Source: Streptomyces puniciscabiei (GTDB lineage: Bacteria; Actinomycetota; Actinomycetes; Streptomycetales; Streptomycetaceae). From it: a DNA stretch of 64,000 bases. The notes under the pieces are model-generated. The model was not told where the DNA came from and made no database searches. It was given only the letters and a program-made list of their open reading frames with translations. The DNA lies in assembly GCF_006715785.1 (NCBI RefSeq), contig NZ_VFNX01000001.1:2494501-2558500 (forward strand), read 5' to 3'. Position numbers and translations under genes: made by a program. Below, one piece after another: positions 33,185 through 42,073 of the stretch; position 1 is the first letter of the stretch, and every line of letters begins with the position of its first letter.

Positions 33185-33949
33185 TCAGGCCGGCCGGAGC
33201 CGGTCCGCGAGACCCGCGGCCTCGAACGCCTTCGCCACGTCCGCGCGGCTCTCCGTGAAGTGGGCCCAGCTGTCACAGTGGGCCGGGACCACCCGGCGGG
33301 CGCCGAGCAGCCGGGCGGCGGTGGCCGTCCCCGCGCCGTCGAGGACGAGGAGGGCGCCTTCGAGGATGCCCGGGATGCGGGGCGCCCCTGCGAACAGCAC
33401 CGCGGTGTCCACGGGGCCGAAGCGGTCGGCGACCTCCTCGACCAGCTCCAGGGAGGCGTTGTCGCCACTGACATAGACGGTGGGCAGGTCGGCGGAGGTG
33501 AGGACGAAGCCGATGACCTCGCCGATGACCGCGTCGGCACCGTCGGGTCCGTGCAGGGCGGGCGCGGCGGTGACGGTGAGGGTGCCTCCGTCGGGCCGGG
33601 GCAGCTCGACCGACTGCCAGGGGGCGAGGCCCCGTGCGGTGCCGCCGAGGCGGGTGGCGCCGCCGCCCGTGGTGAGGGTGCGCGGCACGTCGGCGAGCAG
33701 GGCCCGGCCGGAGTGGTCGAGGTTGTCGGGGTGCTCGTCATGGGAGAGCAGGACGACGTCGATGGGCCCGAGGTCGGCCCGGGGCAGGCGGGGCGGGGCG
33801 GTCTTGGTGAGGAACCGGCCGCCGCCGCGCGGGTAGTCGCCCGGGGTGTCGAAGGTGGGGTCGGTAAGGAGGCGGAGGCCGCCGTACTCGATGAGGACGG
33901 TGGGGCCACCGAGCACGCGCACGGGAATCGGCTCGGCAGGAGCGGTCAT
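33185..33949 (-). CDS. Metallo-beta-lactamase-fold (UlaG-like) hydrolase
   Basis: This is a 254-residue MBL-fold protein. It begins PVRVLGGPTVLIEYGGLRLLTDPTFD and carries the metal motif SHDEHPDNLDHSG, corresponding to HxHxDH with Glu in place of the first x and a one-residue-expanded spacing, as in UlaG-like members. VYVSGDNASLELVEEV and RRVVPAHCDSWAHF supply the remaining ligands. The substrate is unknown; lactonase or phosphodiester hydrolase are the usual choices. It is divergent from the CGNR zinc-finger protein. Confidence 0.85.
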   Translation of the reverse strand: MTAPAEPIPVRVLGGPTVLIEYGGLRLLTDPTFDTPGDYPRGGGRFLTKTAPPRLPRADLGPIDVVLLSHDEHPDNLDHSGRALLADVPRTLTTGGGATRLGGTARGLAPWQSVELPRPDGGTLTVTAAPALHGPDGADAVIGEVIGFVLTSADLPTVYVSGDNASLELVEEVADRFGPVDTAVLFAGAPRIPGILEGALLVLDGAGTATAARLLGARRVVPAHCDSWAHFTESRADVAKAFEAAGLADRLRPA

Positions 33950-34028
33950 GGCGAATCCTCACGCTTGAATCGAGTGCTGTCCGTGAGAAGAAGCTAGCCC
34001 GGCCTCACGGATAAAGGCAAGCCGTACC

Positions 34029-34679
34029 ATGAGTCATGTGAAGGGAAACCTGACCGACGACATGGGGCTGCCACCCGCGCCGGGAGCGGAACAGCACGCC
34101 GCGCTCGACCTCGCCAACAGCGCGGTCACCCTGCCCGGCGGCCAGTACACCGACCTGCTCGCCACTCCCGCGGCCGCGAACCTGTGGCTCACCGCGCACG
34201 GGCTCGCGCCCGCCGACGCCGGACTGCGGGAGACCTGCGCGGCCGAGCTGCGCTCCCTGCGCGAGCATCTCCGGTCGCTGATCGCCGCCCGGGTCGAGGG
34301 GCACACACCTCCGGCCGGGGCCCTGAACGCCGTCAACGACGCGCTCACCCGTGCCCCCGCGGCAGCGCTGCTGCACTGGTCCCCGGAGCGGGGCCCGTAC
34401 CGTGCGACGACCCACCCCACCACCCAGATCCTCGAGCACGCCCTCGCCGCCCTCGCCTCCGACGCCGCCGACCTGCTCACCGGCGCCGACGCAGACCGCC
34501 TCACCGCCTGCGGCTCTCCTCCCTGCAACCGCTACCTGGTCCGTCACGGCCGCCGCCACTGGTGCTCCACCCGCTGCGGCGACCGCGCTCGCGCAGCCCG
34601 TGCCTACGCCCGCCGGACAGGGCGGCTGGAGGAAACTGAAGGGTCAGAGGGGGCTGAAGGGGCGAAAGGCGAGGCCTGA
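34029..34679 (+). CDS. CGNR zinc-finger (ABATE domain) regulator-like protein
   Basis: This is a 216-residue protein with an N-terminal ABATE-type helical domain (AALDLANSAVTLPGGQYTDLLATP) and a C-terminal CGNR zinc finger: CGSPPCNRYLVRHGRRHWCSTRCGDRARAARAYARR in two steps, with Cys pairs near residues 160/165 and 179/183. These proteins are thought to bind DNA and act as stress-related regulators. It is divergent from the MBL-fold gene, which it may regulate. A Glu/Gly-rich tail of about 18 residues ends the protein. Confidence 0.85.
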   Translation: MSHVKGNLTDDMGLPPAPGAEQHAALDLANSAVTLPGGQYTDLLATPAAANLWLTAHGLAPADAGLRETCAAELRSLREHLRSLIAARVEGHTPPAGALNAVNDALTRAPAAALLHWSPERGPYRATTHPTTQILEHALAALASDAADLLTGADADRLTACGSPPCNRYLVRHGRRHWCSTRCGDRARAARAYARRTGRLEETEGSEGAEGAKGEA

Positions 34680-34868
34680 GAGCGCCGGACCGGGAAGGGC
34701 ACCCTCGCGGCCGGCGGTACGGCGGCAGGGGCGCGGCACCTCGGGCGGCAGGCCGCGCATCGGGCCGTAGGCGTGCTCGACGAGGAGCCGGCGGCGCCGG
34801 CCGCCAGCGCGCCCCACACGGCCGCGTCCACACCCTCGGCCATCATGGAATCCGTCGACCCGGCCGAC

Positions 34869-34883
34869 CCTACGTATTGTAGG
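34869..34883. promoter_or_regulatory. BlaI box 3
   Basis: CCTAC-GTATT-GTAGG, a perfect 5-bp inverted repeat, lies 55 nt upstream of the small membrane protein start (34939). It has the CTAC-N5-GTAG core found at the blaI-like gene. Confidence 0.65.
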
Positions 34884-34938
34884 TTCCCAACCGCCGGCCA
34901 TACCGGGGCCGTCCATTCGTCTGTTCTTCGGGGGATCC

Positions 34939-35214
34939 ATGCAGGACACGGAAGCGGAGGCCGCCGGTGAGGTCTGTGTGCGCAGTCTGGCGCCGACGCT
35001 GACCCTGCTGGCCGTCAGCCTTCTCGTCGCCGCCGTCGGCGTGTACGAGCTGTGCGGGTTCGGGCTGCACAGCCTCGACCGGCGGCCGCATCTGTTCAGC
35101 GACGGGCTGGCGACCGGCGGGGTGATCGTCGCCGCGGTCGCGGCCGGCGCCGCGGTGGGCAACCTCGGCTGGCATCTGGTCGCGGCCCGGCGCGGCAGGG
35201 GAAGGGCCGGGTAA
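34939..35214 (+). CDS. Small two-helix membrane protein with BlaI box
   Basis: This is a 91-residue protein with two hydrophobic helices: about residues 19-43 (LTLLAVSLLVAAVGVYELCGFGL) and 57-80 (GGVIVAAVAAGAAVGNLGWHLV). It has a short basic tail (RRGRGRAG). I do not recognise a family. ATG 34939 has GGGGGA just upstream. The BlaI-type box 55 nt upstream suggests it belongs to the envelope regulon. The last codons lie in a short 28-bp direct repeat (35204-35217 and 35232-35245) that also copies the stop codon. Confidence 0.7.
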   Translation: MQDTEAEAAGEVCVRSLAPTLTLLAVSLLVAAVGVYELCGFGLHSLDRRPHLFSDGLATGGVIVAAVAAGAAVGNLGWHLVAARRGRGRAG

Positions 35215-35290
35215 GAGGCTCGGCACGGGAGGGGCCGGGTAAGAGCGGTTGTCGGTACGCTCCTCTCCCGGAAGACCGACCGACCGGACT

Positions 35291-35309
35291 ACCCTACAAG
35301 CTGTAGGGT
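35291..35309. promoter_or_regulatory. BlaI box 4
   Basis: ACCCTACA-AGC-TGTAGGGT is a perfect 8-bp inverted repeat 57 nt upstream of the lysyltransferase-like gene. It has the same CTAC-N5-GTAG core as boxes 1-3 and is the most symmetrical of the four. Confidence 0.72.
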
Positions 35310-35366
35310 CAGGGTGGCCCCGACCGGGGTCGACCCGTCCCCCTCTCCTCAAGGTGACCAGTCACC

Positions 35367-37193
35367 ATGCCCGCTCAGCAGCAGACCCTGCTCTCCTCAC
35401 AGGTCCCCGCGCAGCGTGGCACGCGCCGCGTGCCGCAGCTGCCCGTGCCCGGCCCCCGGCTGCGCGCGCGGGCGGCCTCGGCCACCGTGTGGTACCTGCG
35501 GCTGATCGCCGTCTTCAACATCATCGCGGTCATGTCGCTGCCGTTCCGCAAAGAGGTGCAGGAACACAACGACGGCAAGCTCTTCACCGCCCGGCACGTG
35601 CACGCGCACACCCACCACGCCGGCCAGTTCTTCACCCCGTACCTGGCCACCGCGGGCCTGGCCTCGGCCGCGGCGGCGATCTTCCTGGCACTGGTGATGC
35701 GGCGCGGGAAGCGGGCCGCGTGGGTGGTCAACCTGCTGTGCGCGGGCCCCCTGTTCGTGCTGTACGTCCTCGCGCTCACCCAGCACCCGTTCCGCGACCA
35801 CGCCTTCAACTGGGTCTCCACCGCCCTCACCGGCCTCTTCGTGGTCGCGCTGCTGATCGGCCGCCGTGAGTTCAACGCCATCGGCGACCCCTCCAACCCG
35901 AAGCTCGCGCTGGCCGTCGGCGCCGGCGGCGTCCTCGTCACCGGCGGTCTCGGCACGCTGCTCGTGCACGCCACCAACAAACTGACCGGCGCCACCTGGT
36001 ACGACGAGCTGGCCTACAGCCTGCTGCGCGGCGTCAGCGTCGGTCCGCTCGCCGACCGGGTCGACTCCGTGCACGCGCCCCGCTGGGTCGACATCATCAT
36101 CAACATCCTGCTCGCCGCGGCCTTCTGCCTGGTCCTGTACGCCTGCTTCCGCTCCCCGCGCGGCCGCAAACTGCTCACCGAGGAGGACGAGACCCGGCTG
36201 CGGGCCCTGCTGGACAAGCACGGCGCCCGGGACTCCCTCGGCTACTTCGCGCTGCGCCGCGACAAGGCCGCCATCTTCTCCCCCACCGGCAAGGCGGCCG
36301 TCACCTACCGCGTCGTCGGCGCCGTCTCCCTCGCCTCCGGCGACCCCATCGGCGACCCCGAGGCCTGGCCCGGCGCCATCGACGCCTGGCTCACCGAGGC
36401 CCGCCGGCACGCCTGGACCCCGGCCGTCATGGGCGCGAGCGAGGAGGCCGGCACGATCTACGCACGGCACGGCCTGGACGCCCTCGAACTCGGCGACGAG
36501 GCGATCGTCGACATCGCCGACTTCACCCTGGAGGGCCGTGCCATGCGCGTGGTCCGCCAGGCCCACAACCGGGTCAAGCGGGCCGGCTACACCGTCCGCA
36601 TCCGCCGCCACGAGGACATCCCCGCCGACGAGCTGGCCCTGCTCGTCGACCGCGCCGACCGCTGGCGCGACGGCGCGGTCGAACGCGGCTTCTCCATGGC
36701 CCTCGGCCGGCTCGGCGACCCGGCGGACGGCCGCTGCGTGATGCTGGAGTGCCGCGACGCGAACGACGAGCCGCGCGCCCTGCTCAGCTTCGTCCCCTGG
36801 GGCGAGCACGGCCTCTCGCTGGACCTGATGCGGCGCGACCGCGACTGCGAGAACGGCCTGATGGAGTACATGGTCGTGGAGCTGCTGCTGCGGGCCAAGG
36901 AGCTGGGCATCCAGCGGGTGTCGCTGAACTTCGCGATGTTCCGCTCGGTCTTCGAACGCGGCGCCCGGCTGGGCGCGGGCCCGGTCCTGCGCCTGTGGCG
37001 CTCCACCCTGACCTTCTTCTCACGCTGGTGGCAGATCGAGTCCCTCTACCGCGCCAACGCCAAGTACCGCCCGGTGTGGGAACCGCGCTTCCTGCTGTTC
37101 GCCAAGAGCAGCGACATCCCGAGGATCGGCCTGGCGAGCGCCCGTGCGGAGGGCTTCCTGGAGCTGCCGCGGATCGGTGGCCGCAAGCCTTAG
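35367..37193 (+). CDS. MprF/LysX-like phosphatidylglycerol lysyltransferase-type protein (DUF2156)
   Basis: This is a 608-residue membrane enzyme. Residues about 40-270 hold around six helices (WYLRLIAVFNIIAVMSLPF first). Residues about 290-600 are a DUF2156/GNAT-like catalytic domain with LGYFALRRDKAAIFSPTGKA, GDPIGDPEAW, FSMALGRLGDP and MFRSVFERGARLG. MprF-type enzymes move lysine from tRNA to phosphatidylglycerol, lowering surface negative charge. The tRNA specificity cannot be read here. A BlaI box precedes it, fitting induction by envelope stress. Confidence 0.85.
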   Translation: MPAQQQTLLSSQVPAQRGTRRVPQLPVPGPRLRARAASATVWYLRLIAVFNIIAVMSLPFRKEVQEHNDGKLFTARHVHAHTHHAGQFFTPYLATAGLASAAAAIFLALVMRRGKRAAWVVNLLCAGPLFVLYVLALTQHPFRDHAFNWVSTALTGLFVVALLIGRREFNAIGDPSNPKLALAVGAGGVLVTGGLGTLLVHATNKLTGATWYDELAYSLLRGVSVGPLADRVDSVHAPRWVDIIINILLAAAFCLVLYACFRSPRGRKLLTEEDETRLRALLDKHGARDSLGYFALRRDKAAIFSPTGKAAVTYRVVGAVSLASGDPIGDPEAWPGAIDAWLTEARRHAWTPAVMGASEEAGTIYARHGLDALELGDEAIVDIADFTLEGRAMRVVRQAHNRVKRAGYTVRIRRHEDIPADELALLVDRADRWRDGAVERGFSMALGRLGDPADGRCVMLECRDANDEPRALLSFVPWGEHGLSLDLMRRDRDCENGLMEYMVVELLLRAKELGIQRVSLNFAMFRSVFERGARLGAGPVLRLWRSTLTFFSRWWQIESLYRANAKYRPVWEPRFLLFAKSSDIPRIGLASARAEGFLELPRIGGRKP

Positions 37194-37244
37194 GGCCTGT
37201 CGGCCGCCACCCGCCCGTCCCTCGTCCCCCGGCCCGGCCAACGG

Positions 37245-37946
37245 CTACCGCCCGGACGAGGGCCCGAGGACGGGCGGGGTGAGGGAGTCCGCTGCGGAGT
37301 CGGGGTCGTAGGAGTCGGCGTCGCTGCCGGTCCACGCGGGGTCGTAGGCGCAGGGCACCCCGGCGCCGCCCGAGAAGTACTGCCGGTGCGCGTACCAGTC
37401 GAAGGACATCTGCTCCTCCCCGCCGTCCCGCTGGGCATAGAGCTCCGCGTCCTCGCCCTTCCCGCCCGCCCGGTACGAGGAGATCACCCAGCCCTCGTCC
37501 TTGAGCCGCTGGTGCAGCCGGCGCAGACCGGGTACGGCCCGGCTCTCGGGCACCCGGTCCAGCGCCCAGGAGTGATACAGGCGGTAGGCGCCGCCCACGG
37601 TCTTGTCCTCAAGACCCAGCAGACCTCCGTCGTAGCAGGGGTCGGCGCTGAAGGTGTCCTCCGTGCCGGCGCCGGCGCGTCCGGCACCCGGCTGCACGGG
37701 CCGGGTGAACCCCATGACGTCGTACGCCTCCTGGGAGTACCGCAAGGCCCGGCCGGCCATCTCCTCGGGCGCGACCCTGGGGAAGTCGGTCGCGCCCCAG
37801 GAGCTCCAGGCGAGCCGGACCACCAGGACCAGCACGCCGACGAGCGCGAGACCGCCGCACCCGAGGCAGCCGAGGACGAGGGAACGGCCCCCGGAATCGG
37901 CGGAGTCGGGGGTGGCAGGGCTCGGCGTGGTGGTCTCCTCGGTCAT
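37245..37946 (-). CDS. Single-pass membrane protein of unknown function
   Basis: This is a 233-residue protein: polar N-terminus, one helix near residues 22-47 (SLVLGCLGCGGLALVGVLVLVV), then an external domain of about 185 residues with two Cys (SADPCYDGG, GVPCAYDPAW) that may form a disulfide. No motif is recognised. The gene converges with the lysyltransferase-like gene and lies downstream of, but 71 nt from, the sensor kinase gene on the same strand, so it might be co-transcribed with the two-component system. Start ATG 37946. Confidence 0.65.
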   Translation of the reverse strand: MTEETTTPSPATPDSADSGGRSLVLGCLGCGGLALVGVLVLVVRLAWSSWGATDFPRVAPEEMAGRALRYSQEAYDVMGFTRPVQPGAGRAGAGTEDTFSADPCYDGGLLGLEDKTVGGAYRLYHSWALDRVPESRAVPGLRRLHQRLKDEGWVISSYRAGGKGEDAELYAQRDGGEEQMSFDWYAHRQYFSGGAGVPCAYDPAWTGSDADSYDPDSAADSLTPPVLGPSSGR

Positions 37947-38016
37947 ACGAGGACGCTAAGGCCCGGGAAAGCGCCACGGATGCGCGCGCCTACCCGGTGG
38001 GGCTGGGTACCGGTAC

Positions 38017-39426
38017 TCAGCCGCCCACCGTGAAGCCGATCACCGCCCCGCCGCCCTCGCGCCGGAAGGCGAACGGTGCTCCGCCGTGGGCCATGGCGAC
38101 CTCGCGGACGATGGACAGGCCCAGGCCCGAACCCGGCAGGGAGCGCGCGTCGGCGGCGCGGTAGAAGCGGTCGAAGATGCGGATGAGGTCGCCCTCGGCG
38201 ATCCCGGGCCCCCGGTCCAGGACCTCCACCCGCACGGTCCCGGACCGTGCGGGACCGGTGATGTCGACCTCGATCGGCGCCTTGCCGTCCCGGTCGAACT
38301 TGGCCGCGTTCTCCACCAGGTTCGACATGGCCCGCTGCAGCATCCCCGGCCGCCCGTCGGTGGTCGTGTCGCCGCTCGTGCGCAGGACGATCTGGCGGCC
38401 GGTACGGCGCTTGGCGAGGCCCACGACCTCCTCGGCGATGTCGGCGAGGTCCACCCGCTGCGGCGGCTCGGTGTCGGACTGCCCCGCCGCGAGGTCGACC
38501 AGCTCGTTGACGAGGTCGGTCAGCTCCCGCGCCTCCTGGCTGAGGTCGGCGACGAGTTCGTCCCGGGTGGCGGGGGGCAGTTCGTCGATGCGGCGGAGCA
38601 GGGAGATGTTCGTGCGCAGGGACGTCAGCGGGGTGCGCAGCTCGTGCCCGGCGTCCTGGACCAGGCGTCGCTGGTCCTCCTCCGACTGCGCCAGGCGGCC
38701 CAGCATCCGGTCGAAGGCGCGGCCGAGCCGGCCCACCTCGTCCAGCCCGGCCACCGGCACCTCGATGCCCAGCTGCCGGGTGCGGGCCACATCCTCCGCG
38801 GCGGAGGTGAGCATCACCAGGCGCCGGGTGATCCGGCGGGCCAGCCACCAGCCGAACAGACCGGCCGCCACCACGACCGCCGCCATCAGGATCAGGGTGC
38901 GCCGCTGCAGCGTGCGCAGCAGGTCCTCGGTGTCGCTGAACTCCTGCGCGACCTGCACCGCGCCCCGCCCGTCGCCGAGCGAGACGGTGGCGATGCGGTA
39001 CATGTCCGAGTCCACCGGCACGTCCTTGTGCTGGACCACCTTCCCCGCGGTCGTCGCGAGCGCCATGGCCTTGTCCCGGGAGGTGACCGGCAGGCTGGGA
39101 TTGCCGTGGTCCACGATCTGGCCCTGCGCGCCGAGCACCTGTACGTCGGTGCGGGCGGGCCGGACCAGGTCGTGCCCGGGGCGGGAGGAGGAGAAGTCCT
39201 CGGGGACCATCTCGTGCTGCCGTACCTCGCCCCGCACGTCCTGCACGACCTGGCTGAACACCGACTGCTGGTCGACCCGGACCAGTCGCGCGGCGCTGCC
39301 GTACGACAGGATGCCGACGAGGATCGTGACGGCGGCGGTGACCGCCGCGAAGGAGACGGCGAAGGTGGTGCGCAGGGAGACCAGCTTGGGCCGGCCGGGG
39401 GCCAGCAGCCGCCGCAGGCGGCCCAC
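38017..39426 (-). CDS. Sensor histidine kinase (MprB-like)
   Basis: This is a 469-residue kinase with two transmembrane helices (about residues 18-42 and 176-197) framing an external sensor domain of about 130 residues. A HAMP domain, a dimerisation domain with the phospho-acceptor His261 (DAGHELRTPLTSLR) and an ATPase domain (NLVENAAKFD, DRGPGIAEGD, GSGLGLSIV) follow. The GTG start directly abuts the stop of the response regulator. The architecture resembles the mycobacterial MprB family, which senses envelope stress; the signal here is unknown. Confidence 0.92.
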   Translation of the reverse strand: MGRLRRLLAPGRPKLVSLRTTFAVSFAAVTAAVTILVGILSYGSAARLVRVDQQSVFSQVVQDVRGEVRQHEMVPEDFSSSRPGHDLVRPARTDVQVLGAQGQIVDHGNPSLPVTSRDKAMALATTAGKVVQHKDVPVDSDMYRIATVSLGDGRGAVQVAQEFSDTEDLLRTLQRRTLILMAAVVVAAGLFGWWLARRITRRLVMLTSAAEDVARTRQLGIEVPVAGLDEVGRLGRAFDRMLGRLAQSEEDQRRLVQDAGHELRTPLTSLRTNISLLRRIDELPPATRDELVADLSQEARELTDLVNELVDLAAGQSDTEPPQRVDLADIAEEVVGLAKRRTGRQIVLRTSGDTTTDGRPGMLQRAMSNLVENAAKFDRDGKAPIEVDITGPARSGTVRVEVLDRGPGIAEGDLIRIFDRFYRAADARSLPGSGLGLSIVREVAMAHGGAPFAFRREGGGAVIGFTVGG

Positions 39427-40158
39427 CTAGTCCTCCCGGAGCACGTAACCCACGCCCCGCACGGTGTGGATCAGCTGCGGGGCGCCGGGCTCGTCGAGCT
39501 TGCGGCGCAGGTAGCCGACGTACACGGCGAGGTTCTTCGAGCCGGGCCCGAAGTCGTAGCCCCAGATCCGGTCGTAGATCGTGGAGTGGTCGAGCACGAT
39601 GCCCGCGTTGCGCACGAGCAGTTCCAGCAGCTCGAACTCGGTGCGGGTCAGCTCCAGCTCGCGCTTGCCGCGCCAGGCCCGGCGGGCCTGCAGGTCCATG
39701 CGGATGCCGGCGGCCTCGACCTGCCGGTCGGAGAGCTGGGGCTCCCGGCCGGCGGTCTCGCCGCCACCGGCGCCGCTGCCGGCCGGCACCGGGCTGGTGC
39801 GGCGCAGCAGGGCGCGCAGCCGGGCGAAGACCTCCTCGACGTCGAACGGCTTGACCACGTAGTCGTCGGCGCCGGCGTCCAGGCCGGCGATGCGGTCGGC
39901 GGTCTCCACGAGGGCGGTGAGCATGAGGATCGGGGTGCGGTCGCCCTCGGCGCGCAGCACCCGGCAGACCTGCAGGCCGTCGATCCCCGGCATCATCACG
40001 TCGAGCAGGAGGACGTCCGGCGGCGTCTTGTGGGCCTGTGCCAGCGCCTCGACGCCGTCGGCGACCGCCGTCACCTCGTACCCTTCCAGGGTCAGGGCAC
40101 GCTCCAGGGCATGACGGATGGCACGGTCGTCTTCAGCGAGCAGCACAGTCTGGGGCAC
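39427..40158 (-). CDS. OmpR-family response regulator (MprA-like)
   Basis: This is a 243-residue two-domain regulator. The receiver domain has AEDD at 8-11, phospho-acceptor Asp53 (LLLDVMMPG) and the conserved Lys in DDYVVKPF. The winged-helix domain spans about residues 150-243 (ELTRTEFELLELLVRN, VYVGYLRRKLDE, RGVGYVLRED). The domains are joined by a Gly/Pro-rich linker. It is the first gene of the pair, immediately followed by its kinase. Targets are unknown. Confidence 0.93.
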   Translation of the reverse strand: MPQTVLLAEDDRAIRHALERALTLEGYEVTAVADGVEALAQAHKTPPDVLLLDVMMPGIDGLQVCRVLRAEGDRTPILMLTALVETADRIAGLDAGADDYVVKPFDVEEVFARLRALLRRTSPVPAGSGAGGGETAGREPQLSDRQVEAAGIRMDLQARRAWRGKRELELTRTEFELLELLVRNAGIVLDHSTIYDRIWGYDFGPGSKNLAVYVGYLRRKLDEPGAPQLIHTVRGVGYVLRED

Positions 40159-40275
40159 GCACCCAGTTTGCCAAGGCCTGCGGCGGTTCGGTCGGGGCGG
40201 GTGGACCTACGATCACCCTTTTTACCCCTCTCTCACCGACACACGGGCAACCCGGCCCGCCGCCCTACCGTCTTC

Positions 40276-40872
40276 TCACCTTGCCCGAGCGCCGAGCCTG
40301 GCGAGCTGCTCCTCGAACGGTACGAGCGGCGGCCCGGCCGCCCGCTCCGGCGCGGCCGCCCGCAGCCCCGCCATCAGGCCGGCCAGCTCCCCCGCGGCCC
40401 GCTCGATCCGCCCGGCCAGCCCCTCCTCGCCCCAGTCCTCAGACGCCGCGTACACGCCCGTGGGGACGACCACGGCCCGAAGGTGGGCGAACAGCGGCCG
40501 CAGGGCGTGCTCCAGCACCAGGGAGTGCCGGGCCGTTCCCCCGGTGGCCGCGAGCAGCACCGGCTTGCCCACCAGGGCCTCCTTGTCCAGCACGTCGAAG
40601 AACGACTTGAACAGCCCGCTGTACGACGCCGAGAACACCGGTGTGACGACGATCAGCCCGTCGGCCCCCGCCACCGCGTCCTGCGCGGCGGCGAGGCCCT
40701 TGCCGGGAAACCCGTTGGTGAAGTTGTGCGCGATCTCGACGGCGAGGTCCCGCAGCTCGATCACCTCCACGTCCGCCCCCGTCTGCCGCGCCACCGCGCC
40801 GGCGAGCCGGTCGCCCAGCAGCCGGGTGGAGGAGGGGACACTCAGTCCCGCGGACACGACGACGAGCCTCAT
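40276..40872 (-). CDS. NADPH-dependent FMN reductase (CE1759-type)
   Basis: This is a 198-residue flavodoxin-fold reductase with VVVSAGLSVPSSTRLLGDRLA at the phosphate-binding loop and GLIVVTPVFSASYSGLFKSFFD as the second flavin contact. It should supply reduced flavin to the luciferase-like monooxygenase encoded just upstream; the ATG overlaps that gene's stop (ATGA). The CE1758/CE1759 pair is a recognised actinobacterial unit of unknown substrate. Confidence 0.87.
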   Translation of the reverse strand: MRLVVVSAGLSVPSSTRLLGDRLAGAVARQTGADVEVIELRDLAVEIAHNFTNGFPGKGLAAAQDAVAGADGLIVVTPVFSASYSGLFKSFFDVLDKEALVGKPVLLAATGGTARHSLVLEHALRPLFAHLRAVVVPTGVYAASEDWGEEGLAGRIERAAGELAGLMAGLRAAAPERAAGPPLVPFEEQLARLGARAR

Positions 40873-41954
40873 TCCGCGGTCACCTCCTCGGATGCCTTCA
40901 GGGAAGCGTGGGTCGGCGCCTCCGGCACGTCAGCCGGACGGCCGTTCGCGAACTCCTTGCGCAGCACGGGTACGACCTCCTCGCCGAGCATGTCGATCTG
41001 CTCCAGCACGGTCTTCAGCGGCAGCCCGGCGTGGTCCACCAGGAACAGCTGGCGCTGGTAGTCACCGGCGTAACTGCGGAAGGACAGGGTCTTCTCGATG
41101 ACCTGCTCCGGGGTGCCGACGGTCAGCGGGGTCTGGTCGGTGAAGTCCTCCAGGGAGGGCCCGTGGCCGTAGACCGGGGCGTTGTCGAAGTACGGCCGGA
41201 ACTCGCGCACCGCGTCCTGCGAGTTCCTGCGCATGAACACCTGGCCGCCCAGGCCGACGACCGCCTGCTCGGGCGTGCCGTGCCCGTAGTGGGCGAACCG
41301 GGTCCGGTACAGCTCGACCATCCGCTTGGTGTGGTCGGCCGGCCAGAAGATGTTGTTGTGGAAGAAGCCGTCGCCGTAGTAGGCCGCCTGCTCGGCGATC
41401 TCGGGCGAGCGGATGGAACCGTGCCAGACGAAGGGCGGTACGCCGTCCAGCGGGCGCGGGGTGGAGGTGAAGCCCTGAAGCGGGGTGCGGAACTTCCCCT
41501 CCCAGTCCACGACGTCCTCGCGCCACAGCCGGCGCAGCAGGGCGTAGTTCTCGATGGCGAGGTTGATGCCCTGCCGGATGTCCTGGCCGAACCAGGGGTA
41601 GACCGGCCCGGTGTTGCCGCGGCCCAGCATCAGGTCCACGCGCCCGTCGGCCAGGTGCTGGAGCATCGCGAAGTCCTCCGCGATCTTCACCGGGTCGTTG
41701 GTGGTGATCAGGGTGGTGGAGGTGGAGAGGATCAGCTTCTCCGTGCGCGCCGCGATGTAGCCGAGCATGGTCGTCGGGGACGACGGCACGAACGGCGGGT
41801 TGTGGTGCTCGCCGGTGGCGAAGACGTCCAGGCCGACCTCCTCGGCCTTGAGCGCGATGGCGACCATGGCCTTGATCCGCTCGCGCTCGGTCGGCGTACG
41901 CCCCGTGGTGGGGTCCGGCGTGACGTCGCCGACCGTGAAGATCCCGAACTGCAT
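40869..41954 (-). CDS. Luciferase-like flavin-dependent monooxygenase (CE1758-type)
   Basis: This is a 361-residue TIM-barrel flavin enzyme. It has GLDVFATGEHHNPPFVPSSP, VDLMLGRGNTGPVYPWFGQ and FVWHGSIRSPEIAEQAAYYGDGFFHNN, all characteristic of the LLM class. It uses reduced FMN and oxygen to oxidise an unidentified organic substrate. It is coupled to an FMN reductase downstream. An inverted repeat, GGTTCA-N11-TGAACC, lies 27 nt upstream of its start and may be the operator. Confidence 0.9.
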   Translation of the reverse strand: MQFGIFTVGDVTPDPTTGRTPTERERIKAMVAIALKAEEVGLDVFATGEHHNPPFVPSSPTTMLGYIAARTEKLILSTSTTLITTNDPVKIAEDFAMLQHLADGRVDLMLGRGNTGPVYPWFGQDIRQGINLAIENYALLRRLWREDVVDWEGKFRTPLQGFTSTPRPLDGVPPFVWHGSIRSPEIAEQAAYYGDGFFHNNIFWPADHTKRMVELYRTRFAHYGHGTPEQAVVGLGGQVFMRRNSQDAVREFRPYFDNAPVYGHGPSLEDFTDQTPLTVGTPEQVIEKTLSFRSYAGDYQRQLFLVDHAGLPLKTVLEQIDMLGEEVVPVLRKEFANGRPADVPEAPTHASLKASEEVTAE

Positions 41955-41980
41955 GGTCGCTCACCCTCCAGGTTGTTTAT

Positions 41981-42003
41981 GGTTCAACTATATCCACTGA
42001 ACC
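41981..42003. promoter_or_regulatory. Inverted repeat upstream of the LLM oxidoreductase
   Basis: GGTTCA-N11-TGAACC overlaps an AT-rich segment likely to hold the promoter of the flavin pair. No regulator gene is adjacent, apart from the HxlR gene about 1.1 kb away, so the binding protein is unknown. Confidence 0.45.
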
Positions 42004-42073
42004 GAGACCCCGGCCGGGTTATTCCGGTCACCCCGCGAGCCCACCGCCTCGGGGCGGTCCGCCACCTCGGGAC

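Noticed and set aside
34604..34846. Minus-strand frame starting MMAEGVDAAVWGALAAGA, like the start of a ZIP transporter
   Set aside because: Similarity stops after about 20 residues and the rest is shadow sequence of the CGNR gene.
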